Positions 21,401-29,908 of a DNA stretch of 64,000 bases are shown here, one piece after another. The stretch is from Paenibacillus thiaminolyticus (lineage in GTDB: Bacteria; Bacillota; Bacilli; Paenibacillales; Paenibacillaceae): NCBI RefSeq assembly GCF_007066085.1, contig NZ_CP041405.1, positions 6,107,501 to 6,171,500 of the forward strand. The letters run 5' to 3'. The notes under the pieces are model-generated. The model was given only the letters and a program-made list of their open reading frames with translations. It was not told where the DNA came from and did not search any database. The translations under genes were made by a program, and so were the position numbers. Numbering within the stretch: the first letter of the stretch is position 1; the number at the start of each line of letters is the position of its first letter.

Positions 21401-23268
21401 GGCTTATCTTCGCGGACGGCTGCGGAATTGCGGACGAACTGGCCGCGCTCGTGCGGAAGGAAGGACATCGGGCCGTCCTCGTGGAGGCAGGCCCCGCATT
21501 CGCGAAGCGCGATGACGATACGTTCACGCTGTCCCCTGGCTCGGCGGAGCAGTATGCGCAGCTATTGGAGGATCTGCGCGCCCGGGAGCTTATGCCGGAT
21601 CGGGTCGTCCATTTATGGAATGTTACGGCCGCCGACGAGGAATTGCCGGATGGGAACGGTTCCGGAGCGGAGGCCGAGTCTGAACGACGTCAGCAAGAGC
21701 TCGGGTATTACAGCTTGATCTTCCTCGCGCAAGCGCTTCGCAAACAAAAGGAGTCTGCGGATGTCCGCATCGCGGTCGTGTCGACCGATATGCAGGAGGT
21801 AACGGGTCTGGAACGGCTGTCTCCCGGCAAAATAACGCTGCTGGGTCCAAGCATAGTCATCCAACAGGAATACAGCGGCATGAGATGCGTGAGCATCGAT
21901 ATCGATGCGCCGACAGGGAGCGGACATCACCGGCGAACCGCCGAGCGTATCGCGGCAGAGCTGTCGGTTCCGGCTTCGGATCGTCTGATCGCTTACCGCG
22001 GCCTATACCGTTGGGTGCAGCAGTATAAGCCGCTCGCTCTGCGCCAAGCAGATCCTCCGGCAGCGCCATTCCGGGAACGCGGCATCTACCTGATCACTGG
22101 CGGCCTCGGTGGAATCGGCATGCTGACGGCGGAGTATTTGGCGCGGCATTTCCGGGGGCGGCTTATTCTTACCGGGCGTTCCTCTTTCCCTGCGCGGGAG
22201 GAGTATGGCCATTGGCTGGCCGAACACGGCGAAGCGCATCCGATCTCTCGCAAAATCAAGCGGGTGCAGCAGTTGGAAGCGTTGGGGGCCGAGGTGACTT
22301 ACATCCAGGCCGACCTGTCCGACGAAGCGCAGATGAACCGCGTCTTCGAATATATGGACGCCGCATACGGCTGCGTGAACGGAGTCGTGCAGGCAGCCGG
22401 GCTTCCCGGCGCAGAATCGTTCCGCGCGATCGAAAATATCGGCGGAGGCCAGTCGGACGAGCAGTTCCGGGCCAAAGTCCAAGGGCTGCAGACACTGTCG
22501 AAGCTGCTGGCCGGGAGAGAAGCGGATGTGTGCATTCTGTTCTCCTCCATCGCAAGTGTGCTCGGCGGGCTTGGCTTCAGCGCCTATTCGGCCGCGAATC
22601 TGTACATGGACGCCTTCGCCCGCAGACAGAATCGGGCAGGGGGGACGAGGTGGCTGTGCGTCAATTGGGATGCATGGGAGTTCTGGGAGCAGCACAGCTC
22701 CACCATTGGGGAATCGCTCGTCGAACTGGCGATATTGCCTGCCGAAGCGCCGGATCTGTTCCGGTACGTCTACAACCCTTGCGGCAGCAGCCAGGTTATC
22801 GTTTCCACCGGAGATCTGGACATGCGCATCGATCAATGGATTCGGCACGCAGGCAAGAAGCAGGAAGAACCGGCGGGAAGCGGCGCCTCGCTCGGCCGGC
22901 CGAATCTGACCAATCCGTATGTCGCGCCGCGCAACCGGATAGAGAAGGCGATCGCCGACGTGTGGACTCGGTTTTTCCGTATGGACGAAGTAGGCATCCA
23001 TGATAACTTTTTTGACCTGGGGGCGAGCTCCCTCGACATGATCCAATTGACCGGAAAATTAAATGAATCGTTGGGCGAAAGCATCGCCGTCGTCGATTTG
23101 TTCACCTATCCCAGCATACATGCGCTCGCGCAGCGCCTGACCCGGAACGGACAGGACGAGGCGGAGGAAGCGGAGCTGGAGCAGCAGTTGATCGGTTCGG
23201 TGGCCAAAGGAAAGAAACGGCAGCAGCAGCAAAAAGAAAAAAGACGCAAAGGAGAGGTCTTGCAATGA
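15415..23268 (+). CDS. Type I PKS, two modules: KS-AT-ACP-KS-AT-KR-ACP
   Basis: Bimodular PKS of 2617 residues. Module 1: KS (TACSTSL near 182), AT (GHSIGE near 628, HAFH near 727) and ACP (GASSLD near 971), with no KR, so it leaves a beta-ketone. Module 2: KS (TACSTSL near 1240), AT (GHSIGE near 1686, HAFH), KR (TGGLGGIG near 2228 and SAYSAAN) and ACP (GASSLD near 2538), giving a beta-hydroxyl. Both AT domains have malonyl-type motifs. The tail after the last ACP is rich in Glu, Lys and Gln and probably docks to the next protein. It lies 13 bases after the upstream gene with AAAGGGG as ribosome site, and its stop overlaps the next start as ATGA, so translation is probably coupled. Confidence 0.95.
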   Translation: MSAANGNYEGTGLEIAVIGMAGRFPGAKNLAEFWANLRDGVESVTFFTDEELRDAGIGPELLEHPQYVKAKAMLEDVESFDAPFFNYTPREAELVDPQFRLFHECSWEALEDAGHTPDTDGKLIGVYAGASPNTYWVANQIMSAPHASDHFQILQLNNPSFTTRISYKLNLKGPSVSVQTACSTSLVSIHLACQGLLGGECDLALAGGVSINLPRITGYLYQEGMIQSPDGHCRPFDEGANGTLFGDGIGIVVLKRLADALADGDTIHAIIKGSAINNDGSRKVGYTAPSTNGQVEVIRAAHHMAEVHPESIGYIEAHGTGTALGDPIEVEALQLAFATEKTGFCQIGSLKSNIGHLDAAAGVAGFIKAVLALKHKQIPPSLHVKNPNPKIDFARSPFTVNTKLTRWNRAGGPLRAGVSSFGIGGTNAHIILEEAPPAAAGSEGRDMKLLVLSAETEDGLERATRNLGEFLRDHPETSLADAAYTLHTGRKRFRFRRALVCSDVREAIACLDDPANGKVHTGESELDQARVIFLFPGQGSQYVNMGLDLYRKEPLFRAEMDRCCEIIAAAGGPDPRELLYLEEGRAASLSAADRINRTEAAQPALFAFEYALAKLLMSWGIQPHAMMGHSIGEYTAACLSGVLSLQDALELVTLRGKLMQSLPAGEMLSVSLSEESLSALLPPELALAAVNGPEQCVVSGPPAAIASFAAALSERQVAHRKLHTSHAFHSAMMEPILAPYADKVKQIALSAPTIPYISNVTGSWMTAEDAADPGYWTRHARGTVRFADGAAKLLQEKQAVFVEVGPGNALSSFVRKMQAQAKAGGGHEAHHLIRHPQEQAADDAYLLEKIGKLWIAGVRIDWTEYYASERRRRIALPTYPFERRRYSVDGMRLAAGGLRRAAAVREGVIPEDSIREGALPGAGSGREAAARGGATARPVSASSIEHMIADTVQRHFGFSDLGMNDNFFDIGASSLDISQLADKLAGTLGKDIPVVALYSYPTVRTLAAFLRDDGLHTPTEEAEAQNEERRRAIEEGLARTERMRSASLQERMPVEQGERRESGSSASGESGLDIAVIGMAARFPGADNLDEFWRNLRDGVESITFFTGEELLQEGVDPALVSHPSYVKAKGILNGIDQFDAAFFGYSPREAELMDPQLRLFHECAWEALESAGYNPDAYPGLIGVYAGATPNLEWVSRFAGGLGGTERFSAMLLNDREFFSTQLSYKLNLRGPSISMQTACSTSLVNIALAAQGLLAGSCDIALAGGATVSVPHKQGYLYEDGMILSPDGHCRAFDEQAAGTVFGDGVGVVILKRLRDAIADGDIIHAVIKGFGLNNDGMRKVGFTAPSTKGQAEVIRAAHLMAGVEPESITYVEAHGTGTNMGDPIEIEALKEAFHTEETGFCRIGSVKSNVGHLNSAAGAAGFIKTVLAMKARQIPPTLHFEQENPKIDFANSPFVVNTALTPWESGRYPLRSGVSSFGIGGTNAHVVLEEAPVLEPSSEGRADKLLLVSARTATALKEATTRLAKFLTERPDINLSDTAYTLQAGRKAFEWRAAFVCGTAQEAAAILASPEPDRIAMAETGTQARSVVLLFPGQGSQYVNMGRGLYRDEPDFREEIDRCLALIQPHLALDLKAVLYPDEAGRGTREDELMLRTDIAQPLLFMVEYALAKLLMRWGVRPEAMMGHSIGEYVAACLAGVFTLEEALQLVALRGRLMQGMPAGAMLSVALPEAELRGMLPDRLALAAVNSTSLCVVAGESDEIDEFARLLEGKGCACRRLHTSHAFHSHMMDPILPEFADRVRSIRLKEPEIPFISNVSGTWITPEEATDPEYWVGHLRSAVRFADGLDELLSNPRAVFIEAGPGNALSTFVRKHLAASRERVAVNLLRHPQEGDSDSAYLLHKVGRLWLAGIDIDWAGFYAHERRRRVELPTYPMERQRYWLDEAQQPLAAGRPTGPRSGGKNPNMADWFYYPSWERTVLQEGSDKPDEDGKHEWLIFADGCGIADELAALVRKEGHRAVLVEAGPAFAKRDDDTFTLSPGSAEQYAQLLEDLRARELMPDRVVHLWNVTAADEELPDGNGSGAEAESERRQQELGYYSLIFLAQALRKQKESADVRIAVVSTDMQEVTGLERLSPGKITLLGPSIVIQQEYSGMRCVSIDIDAPTGSGHHRRTAERIAAELSVPASDRLIAYRGLYRWVQQYKPLALRQADPPAAPFRERGIYLITGGLGGIGMLTAEYLARHFRGRLILTGRSSFPAREEYGHWLAEHGEAHPISRKIKRVQQLEALGAEVTYIQADLSDEAQMNRVFEYMDAAYGCVNGVVQAAGLPGAESFRAIENIGGGQSDEQFRAKVQGLQTLSKLLAGREADVCILFSSIASVLGGLGFSAYSAANLYMDAFARRQNRAGGTRWLCVNWDAWEFWEQHSSTIGESLVELAILPAEAPDLFRYVYNPCGSSQVIVSTGDLDMRIDQWIRHAGKKQEEPAGSGASLGRPNLTNPYVAPRNRIEKAIADVWTRFFRMDEVGIHDNFFDLGASSLDMIQLTGKLNESLGESIAVVDLFTYPSIHALAQRLTRNGQDEAEEAELEQQLIGSVAKGKKRQQQQKEKRRKGEVLQ

Positions 23269-26200
23269 GCGTATCGAGCGGAAGAGAGTACACCGGATCC
23301 GAAATCGCCGTCATCGGCATGTCGGGAAGGTTCCCGGGAGCCAAAAACTTGCGGGAATATTGGGACAACCTCTGCAACGCCAGGGAGAGCATTTCCTTTT
23401 TCAGCGAAGAGGAACTGCTGGAGGCCGGCATCGATCCGGACACGCTGCGCCATCCGAATTTTGTGAAGGCCAAAGGGATGCTGGATGACATCGAGTACTT
23501 CGATCCCGAGTTTTTCGATTACACCCCGCGCGAAGCGGAGGTGATGGATCCGCAATTCCGCCTTCTGCACGAATGCTCCTGGGAAGCGCTCGAACAGGCG
23601 GGCTACGATCCGAAGACGTACCGCGGGTCCATCGGGCTCTATACCGGCGCAGCCTTCAATTCCCATTGGTTCATGCGGGCGTTCAAAGGGCTGGGGACGG
23701 CGGAGGAATCCGCGACGCTGGAGACGGCGATGCTGAATCTTCGCGATTATATGGCGACCCTTGTATCGTACAAATTGAATTTGAAGGGGCCGAGCTTCAC
23801 GGTGCAGACCGCTTGCTCCACATCGCTCGTGGCCGTGCATCTGGCTTGCCAAGGCTTGCTCAGCGGCGAGTGCAGCATGGCGCTTGCCGGCGGGGTGTCG
23901 ATTCAACTGCCGCAGAAAAACGGCTATTTCTATCAAGAAGGCATGATCAATTCGCCTGACGGGCATTGCCGCGCCTTCGACGAACAGGCGGCCGGCACGG
24001 TCTTTGGAGACGGCGCGGGCATCGTCCTTCTGAAGCCGCTGGAGGATGCGCTCGCGGACGGCGACCATATCTTCGCCGTCATTAAAGGCTCGGCGATCAA
24101 TAATGACGGGAACCGGAAAGTGGGATATACCGCGCCGAGCACGCAGGGACAAGTGTCCGTCATCAGGGCCGCTCATCATGTGGCGGAAGTGGAGCCGGAA
24201 AGCATCAGCTACATTGAAGCGCACGGAACGGGGACGACGCTGGGCGATCCGATCGAGATCGAAGCGTTGAAAACCGCATTTCAGACAGAAAAGAAACGCT
24301 ACTGCGGCATCGGCTCAGCCAAATCCAACATCGGACATTTGAACAATGCCGCGGGAGTGGCCGGCTTCATTAAGAGCGTGCTCGCCTTGGCGAACAAACA
24401 GTTGCCGCCGACGCTTCACTATGAACGTCCGAACCCGAAGATCGACTTCGAGAACAGCCCGTTCTATGTCAACGACCGCTTGCAAGATTGGATGAGCGAC
24501 GGCGGGCCGCTGCGTGCCGGAGTCAGCTCCTTCGGCATAGGCGGAACAAATGCGCATGTCGTGCTGGAGGAGGCGCCGCTCGCGGCCGCTTCCTCCCCGG
24601 GCAGAACGGTGCAGCTCATCGCCTTGTCCGCCAAGACGGAAGCCTCGCTTGAACGGCTGACCGAGCGAATGGCGCGGCATATGCAAGAGCATCCGGACGT
24701 ATGCCTGGCCGATATGGCCTATACGCTGCACGTGGGGCGGGCGGCGTTCCCCCATCGCCGCACACTCGTCTGTGCCAGCGCAGAGGAAGCGGCCGCCAGC
24801 CTGGAACAGCCGGACGGTGCCGATGTCCAGAGCGGGATGGCCGAGGCGGATGACAAGCCTGTCGTCTTCATGTTCTCCGGCCAGGGCTCGCAATACGCCG
24901 GCATGGGCCGGGAGCTGTACGAGCGGGAGCCGGTGTTCCGGGCCGAGGCGGATCGCTGCTTCGAACTGATGCCGGATGCAATCGGCAAGCAGGTGAAGCA
25001 GGTTCTGTACCCGTCTGGCGAAGAGGCTGATGCGGAGGCTTCCGGTCTAATCAACCGGACAGACATTGCGCAGCCCGTCATCTTTACAGTCGAGTACGCA
25101 CTGGCCAAGCTGATGATGGACTGGGGAGTGCGTCCGCAGGCGATGATCGGGCACAGCATTGGCGAATATGCCGCCGCATGCCTCGCCGGCGTCTTTCCAC
25201 TCGAGGACGCCATCCGGCTTGTCACGCTGCGCGGACAAATGATGCAGAGTCTGCCAGGCGGTGTCATGCTGAGCGTGCCGCTGAGCGAGCAAGAGCTGCT
25301 GCCGCTGCTGTCCGGCGGGTTGTCCCTGGCCGCGGTGAACGCTCCTTCCATGTGCGTCGTGTCCGGAACGCAGGAAGCGGTCGAGGCCTTGGCTGCCCTG
25401 CTGGAGGAGAAGGGGCATGCCTGCCGATGGCTGCATACGTCCCATGCGTTCCATTCCGCCATGATGGACCCCATCCTGGAGCGATATGAGCAGGAGGTGG
25501 GCAAGCTGACGCTGCATCCGCCGCGCATCCCGTTCATTTCGAACGTGACGGGGACCTGGGTTCGGGATGAGGAAGCAGTGAGCCCGGCCTACTGGGCACG
25601 GCATCTGCGCGGCACGGTACGGTTCGCCGACGGACTCGCGACACTGTTCGCCGAGATCGATGCCGCGTTCGCGGAGATTGGCGGAGGCAATGCGCTGACC
25701 GCCTTTGCACGGCGGTACGCGGAGTCAACGGGGGAGCGCGTCCTGGTGAACTTGATGCGGCATCCGCAGCAGAGTGCGTCGGATGTGGCGCATCTCCTCC
25801 TTCAAGTCGGACGGCTGTGGAACGCCGGCGTGACAATCGATTGGTCGCGCTTCTACGGGGAGGAGCAGAGAAGTCGCATCCCGCTGCCCACCTATCCGTT
25901 CGACCGCAGGCGCTTCTGGATCGATGAGGAAGGAATCCGCATCGTCCACTCCGGCTCGGCTGCGGAGGGCGCGGGGCATTCCGGCGCAGCGGCGCCAGCG
26001 TCCCGGCGGGAGACAGCGACTGGAACAGCCGCGCCCCGGAATTCGCTGGAAGAGACGCTGGCCGGCATTTGGCGGGATCTGTTCGGTATCGGGGAGATCG
26101 GGATTCATGATGATTTCTTTGAATTGGGCGGCCACTCGTTGAAGGCGACCAGCCTTATCGCCAAGATCCATAAAGAGCTCGACGCGGAGCTGGCATTATC

Positions 26201-29200
26201 GGATATTTTCAACATGCCGACGATCAGCGCCCTTGCCCGGCACATCGCACAGATGGAGAAAAATCAATATTTCGCCATCTCGCCGGCGGAGCCGAAACCG
26301 TATTATCAGGTGTCTTCCGCTCAGAAACGGACGTTCCTCATCCATCAGCAGATCGGCGACGTAACGACCTACAACATGCCGATGGCCTTGCTGGTTCATG
26401 GCAAAGCTGACGCCGATCGGTTCGAGCAAACGTTCATCAAATTGATTCACCGTCATGAAAATATGCGGACCTCGTTCCACTTGGTTGGCGGAGAGCCGAT
26501 GCAGCAAGTCCATGAAGCCTTCTCGTTTGCGGTCGAACGCCTGGAAGCAGACGAGCAGGATATGAATAAAATCGTGCGCAAGTTCATCAAACCGTTCGAT
26601 CTGGGCCAAGCCCCGCTGATTCGCGCCTCTTTCGTCAAGCTTGGGCCGGAGAAGCATGCGCTGCTTATGGATATGCACAATATCGTGTCGGACGGCGCAT
26701 CTATGAACGTATTCATTAAGGAGTTCAGCGATCTGTATGCGGGGAAGGAGCTCCAGCCGCTGCGGATTCAGTATAAGGATTATGCGGAATGGCAGCACCG
26801 CCTGCTGGAAGGAGACATGATCCGGAAGCAGGAGGAGTACTGGTTGAGCCAGTTCCGGCACAGCATCCCGGTGCTGAATATGCCGACCGATTTCGAGCGG
26901 CCCGAATTCCAATCGTTCATCGGCAGAGCGCACAAGCTCACTCTGCCCAAGGCGACGGCGGATCGGTTGAACGCTGTGGCCAAGTCCCGCAACGTCACGA
27001 TCAACGTGCTTTTGTTCCACCTGTACACTCTCGTGCTGCACCATTATACTGGCCAGCGCGACATGACGGTCGGATCGCTGGTCGCAGGCCGGCGGCATGC
27101 CGACGTGGAGCCGTTGATCGGCATGTTCACCAACTTTTTGCCGATACGGGTCAGCTTCGAGGAGAACCGCACCATCCTCGACCAGTTGCTCGTGTTGAAT
27201 GACACGATGATGAACGCGTACGAAAATCAAGATTTCCCGTTCGACCGGATGGTGGAGAAATTGTCGGCGAAATTGCCGCGCGGCCGCAATCCGCTGTTCG
27301 ATACGATGATGATTTTCCATAACGAATTTGACGGGAACCCGGTGTTGAAGGCCGAAGGACTCACCTTCGAGAACTATGACATTACGAAGGGGATCTCCAA
27401 GCTCGACTTTAAGCTCGATATCGGCTTTGCCGATGACGGCGGGCTGCTCTGCGTCATGCAGTATAACACGGCCCTGTTCGTCGAAGACACGATAGCGGGG
27501 CTGATGGGGCACTTTGTCGAGTTGATCGACAATGTGCTGGCCGATCCGGAGCGGAAGCTGGGGGAGATCCGGCTGCTCTCCGAGGCGGAGCAGAGCGAAC
27601 TGGCCGCCAAAAGACGCAAACCGGAGCCGGAAAGCGCGTTTACCGTGGTTGCCGCCTCCACCTTTACGGCGGAGCCGATCCGTCCGTATGTCAAATGGTG
27701 GGGCGAGCAATTCGGCTTGCGCCTTGACATTCATTTTGCGCCTTACCATCAAGTGTTTCAGGAGCTTTTGGATCCGGACAGCGCGCTCTCCTCCGAGGGC
27801 GATGCGGGATTGCTCCTCGTGCGGTTCGAGGATTGGCTGCGGGATGATCGCTCGCCGGAGGACAAGCAAATTAAGAAGCTGGAGCGGGCGTTCTCCGATC
27901 TGGCGCAGGCTTTGTCTGCAATGAAGGGCCCAAGGCCGCTGTTCGCCGGCGTGTTTCCGGTGTCGGCTTCGCTTGGAGCTTCACCGGTCATGGCGAGCTA
28001 TTTGGAGGAGCTGACGAACCGATGGAAGCGGGAGCTGGAAGAGAAGGAGCATGTTCATGTCATCGACTTCAGAGAGGTTGGCGGGATGTTCGGCGTGGAG
28101 CACATCGATGATGCCGCCGCCGATCAAGCGGGGCACATGCCGTTCACGCCGGAATATTACGCGGCCATTGGGACGTTCACGGCGCGCCGCCTGTTGGCTT
28201 GGCACGGGCATCCGTTCAAGGTCATTGCGGTCGACTGTGACGATACGCTGTGGAACGGAGTATGCGGCGAAGATGGAGCCGAAGGAGTCACGGTTACGGA
28301 GCCTTGCCGCGATTTGCAGCGCTGTCTGCTGGAGAAGCAGCGCGAAGGCATGCTGCTTGTCCTTGTCAGCAAGAACAACGAGAGGGACGTGTGGGACGTA
28401 TTCGACAAACATCCGGACATGCTGCTGACAAAAGAGGACTTTGCCGGTTGGCGCATCAACTGGAGCACGAAATCTGAAAATCTGCGCTCGCTGGCGGAGG
28501 AGCTGCGGTTGGGACTGGACAGCTTCATCCTCCTCGATGACAGTTCGCTGGAATGCTCGGAGGTTCGCTCGAATTGCCCGGAAGTCCTGGCGCTGCAGCT
28601 GCCTGAAGAACGGCAAGTGCCGGCATTCCTGCGGCATGTATGGGCGCTGGATCGCATTCGCGTGACGGAAGACGACGAGCGAAGAACCGAAAGGTATGCA
28701 ACGGAGCGCAAGCGCGGCGAAGTTCGCGCATCCGCTTCATCGCTGCAGGCCTTTCTCCATGATTTGGAGCTCGTGATGAGCATCAAGGAGGCGGAGGCCG
28801 GGCAGTTGCCGCGCATCGCCCAGCTTATGCAGCGGACCAATCAATTCACGCTGAATGCGGACCGCAGCATGGCGGACGGCTTGCCAGCCATCCTGTCGAA
28901 GCCGGATACGGCGTGCTGGGCCATCGAAGCCGCGGACCGATTCGGAAGCTACGGACTGGCCGGGGCTGTCATTACCCGATGCGAGGACGGCATCATGCAT
29001 CTGGATTCTTTCCACATAAGCTGCCGTATCCTCGGAAGAGGAATCGAAGCTGCCGTGATCAGCTCATTGAAGCCGTACTGTCTTGAACGGAATGCCGCTT
29101 TTATCGAAGCGGTATGCACGCTTACCGGGAAGAACGAACCAATGCTGGCCTTTTTGCAATCGGGTGGCTGGAGTGTCATGGAAGAGACGGACCGGACCGT

Positions 29201-29741
29201 GCGCTTCCGGTATGCCGTCGAGGATATCCCCGACGCTATCGATCATATCGAATGTGTCCGCAATGCTCCTCTTCCTGTCAGGGAAGAGCCGCAGCATGCA
29301 GGCAACGCCACGCCGCGCGAGTCCGCGACGGTCACGGTGGCCGCGGGAAGCTTCGAGCAGCCGTCGTGGGACATGGTTCTCGACGGGCGCTACCCGCAGC
29401 TGCACCAGCATCAGCTGCTCCCGCTGCACTATTATAATGCGGTCCGGCTTCTCCAATTGCCGGTGCAGAACATCGAGGAAGGAGCGCCGCTGAGAGCCGC
29501 CTACCGCGCTCCGGCCAACGAGGTGGAAGCGGCTATGGTGCAAATCTGGGAACGGGTGCTCGGCATCGGCGGCATCGGCATCGACGACGACTTTTTCCGG
29601 CTGGGCGGCACTTCTCTTCATGCCGTTCGGGTCGAGGTGGAAATGGAAAAGCAGGGCCTCTTCGCGGATGGACAGCAATTATTCAAATATCGGACGATTC
29701 ATCAACTGTGCCCGTTTATTCGTGTTTCCGTCATGGATTGA
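23265..29741 (+). CDS. Terminal PKS-NRPS hybrid KS-AT-ACP-C-FkbH-ACP
   Basis: Final megasynthase of 2158 residues. KS (TACSTSL near 186), malonyl-type AT (GHSIGE near 628, HAFH near 727) and ACP (GGHSL near 955) form a non-reducing module. A C domain (~980-1430) follows whose core is HNIVSDG: the second, catalytic His of HHxxxDG is Asn1139. Next is a full-length FkbH domain with HAD motif DCDDTLW near 1656 followed by GVCGEDG, then a GNAT-like part with RTNQF and CRILGRG. A carrier (GGTSLH near 2113) ends the protein. FkbH domains of this class load a glyceryl unit from 1,3-bisphosphoglycerate onto a carrier. No thioesterase or reductase is present. Inferred role: join the polyketide to carrier-bound glycerate and end the chain. 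Confidence 0.93.
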   Translation: MSVSSGREYTGSEIAVIGMSGRFPGAKNLREYWDNLCNARESISFFSEEELLEAGIDPDTLRHPNFVKAKGMLDDIEYFDPEFFDYTPREAEVMDPQFRLLHECSWEALEQAGYDPKTYRGSIGLYTGAAFNSHWFMRAFKGLGTAEESATLETAMLNLRDYMATLVSYKLNLKGPSFTVQTACSTSLVAVHLACQGLLSGECSMALAGGVSIQLPQKNGYFYQEGMINSPDGHCRAFDEQAAGTVFGDGAGIVLLKPLEDALADGDHIFAVIKGSAINNDGNRKVGYTAPSTQGQVSVIRAAHHVAEVEPESISYIEAHGTGTTLGDPIEIEALKTAFQTEKKRYCGIGSAKSNIGHLNNAAGVAGFIKSVLALANKQLPPTLHYERPNPKIDFENSPFYVNDRLQDWMSDGGPLRAGVSSFGIGGTNAHVVLEEAPLAAASSPGRTVQLIALSAKTEASLERLTERMARHMQEHPDVCLADMAYTLHVGRAAFPHRRTLVCASAEEAAASLEQPDGADVQSGMAEADDKPVVFMFSGQGSQYAGMGRELYEREPVFRAEADRCFELMPDAIGKQVKQVLYPSGEEADAEASGLINRTDIAQPVIFTVEYALAKLMMDWGVRPQAMIGHSIGEYAAACLAGVFPLEDAIRLVTLRGQMMQSLPGGVMLSVPLSEQELLPLLSGGLSLAAVNAPSMCVVSGTQEAVEALAALLEEKGHACRWLHTSHAFHSAMMDPILERYEQEVGKLTLHPPRIPFISNVTGTWVRDEEAVSPAYWARHLRGTVRFADGLATLFAEIDAAFAEIGGGNALTAFARRYAESTGERVLVNLMRHPQQSASDVAHLLLQVGRLWNAGVTIDWSRFYGEEQRSRIPLPTYPFDRRRFWIDEEGIRIVHSGSAAEGAGHSGAAAPASRRETATGTAAPRNSLEETLAGIWRDLFGIGEIGIHDDFFELGGHSLKATSLIAKIHKELDAELALSDIFNMPTISALARHIAQMEKNQYFAISPAEPKPYYQVSSAQKRTFLIHQQIGDVTTYNMPMALLVHGKADADRFEQTFIKLIHRHENMRTSFHLVGGEPMQQVHEAFSFAVERLEADEQDMNKIVRKFIKPFDLGQAPLIRASFVKLGPEKHALLMDMHNIVSDGASMNVFIKEFSDLYAGKELQPLRIQYKDYAEWQHRLLEGDMIRKQEEYWLSQFRHSIPVLNMPTDFERPEFQSFIGRAHKLTLPKATADRLNAVAKSRNVTINVLLFHLYTLVLHHYTGQRDMTVGSLVAGRRHADVEPLIGMFTNFLPIRVSFEENRTILDQLLVLNDTMMNAYENQDFPFDRMVEKLSAKLPRGRNPLFDTMMIFHNEFDGNPVLKAEGLTFENYDITKGISKLDFKLDIGFADDGGLLCVMQYNTALFVEDTIAGLMGHFVELIDNVLADPERKLGEIRLLSEAEQSELAAKRRKPEPESAFTVVAASTFTAEPIRPYVKWWGEQFGLRLDIHFAPYHQVFQELLDPDSALSSEGDAGLLLVRFEDWLRDDRSPEDKQIKKLERAFSDLAQALSAMKGPRPLFAGVFPVSASLGASPVMASYLEELTNRWKRELEEKEHVHVIDFREVGGMFGVEHIDDAAADQAGHMPFTPEYYAAIGTFTARRLLAWHGHPFKVIAVDCDDTLWNGVCGEDGAEGVTVTEPCRDLQRCLLEKQREGMLLVLVSKNNERDVWDVFDKHPDMLLTKEDFAGWRINWSTKSENLRSLAEELRLGLDSFILLDDSSLECSEVRSNCPEVLALQLPEERQVPAFLRHVWALDRIRVTEDDERRTERYATERKRGEVRASASSLQAFLHDLELVMSIKEAEAGQLPRIAQLMQRTNQFTLNADRSMADGLPAILSKPDTACWAIEAADRFGSYGLAGAVITRCEDGIMHLDSFHISCRILGRGIEAAVISSLKPYCLERNAAFIEAVCTLTGKNEPMLAFLQSGGWSVMEETDRTVRFRYAVEDIPDAIDHIECVRNAPLPVREEPQHAGNATPRESATVTVAAGSFEQPSWDMVLDGRYPQLHQHQLLPLHYYNAVRLLQLPVQNIEEGAPLRAAYRAPANEVEAAMVQIWERVLGIGGIGIDDDFFRLGGTSLHAVRVEVEMEKQGLFADGQQLFKYRTIHQLCPFIRVSVMD

Positions 29742-29768
29742 ACCGGACCTTCTTGTTTTCTGCTCATG

Positions 29769-29806
29769 GCATCGGCCGCATAATTGCGGCCGGTGCCTTG
29801 CTTTTG
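29769..29806 (+). terminator. Likely terminator of the megasynthase operon
   Basis: A 12-bp stem (29769-29780 pairing with 29785-29796, core CGGCCGCA, loop taat, one G-T pair) lies 28 bases after the last PKS stop and is followed by the T-rich CTTGCTTTTG. It separates the PKS operon from the BpsA-like gene. Confidence 0.7.
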
Positions 29807-29833
29807 TATGGGAAATATAGGATAATGATTGCG

Positions 29834-29862
29834 TTGTAGACATCCAGGAACATACATATAGA
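29834..29862 (+). promoter_or_regulatory. Candidate sigma-A promoter for the BpsA-FkbH-ACP operon
   Basis: TTGTAG (29834-29839), 17-base spacer, TATAGA (29857-29862), directly after the terminator and 47 bases before the BpsA-like start. Spacing is ideal; the hexamers are moderate matches. Confidence 0.5.
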
Positions 29863-29908
29863 CATATTGATGGGATTTGTAATCGATAAAGGAGATAGAA
29901 GAAAAAAT

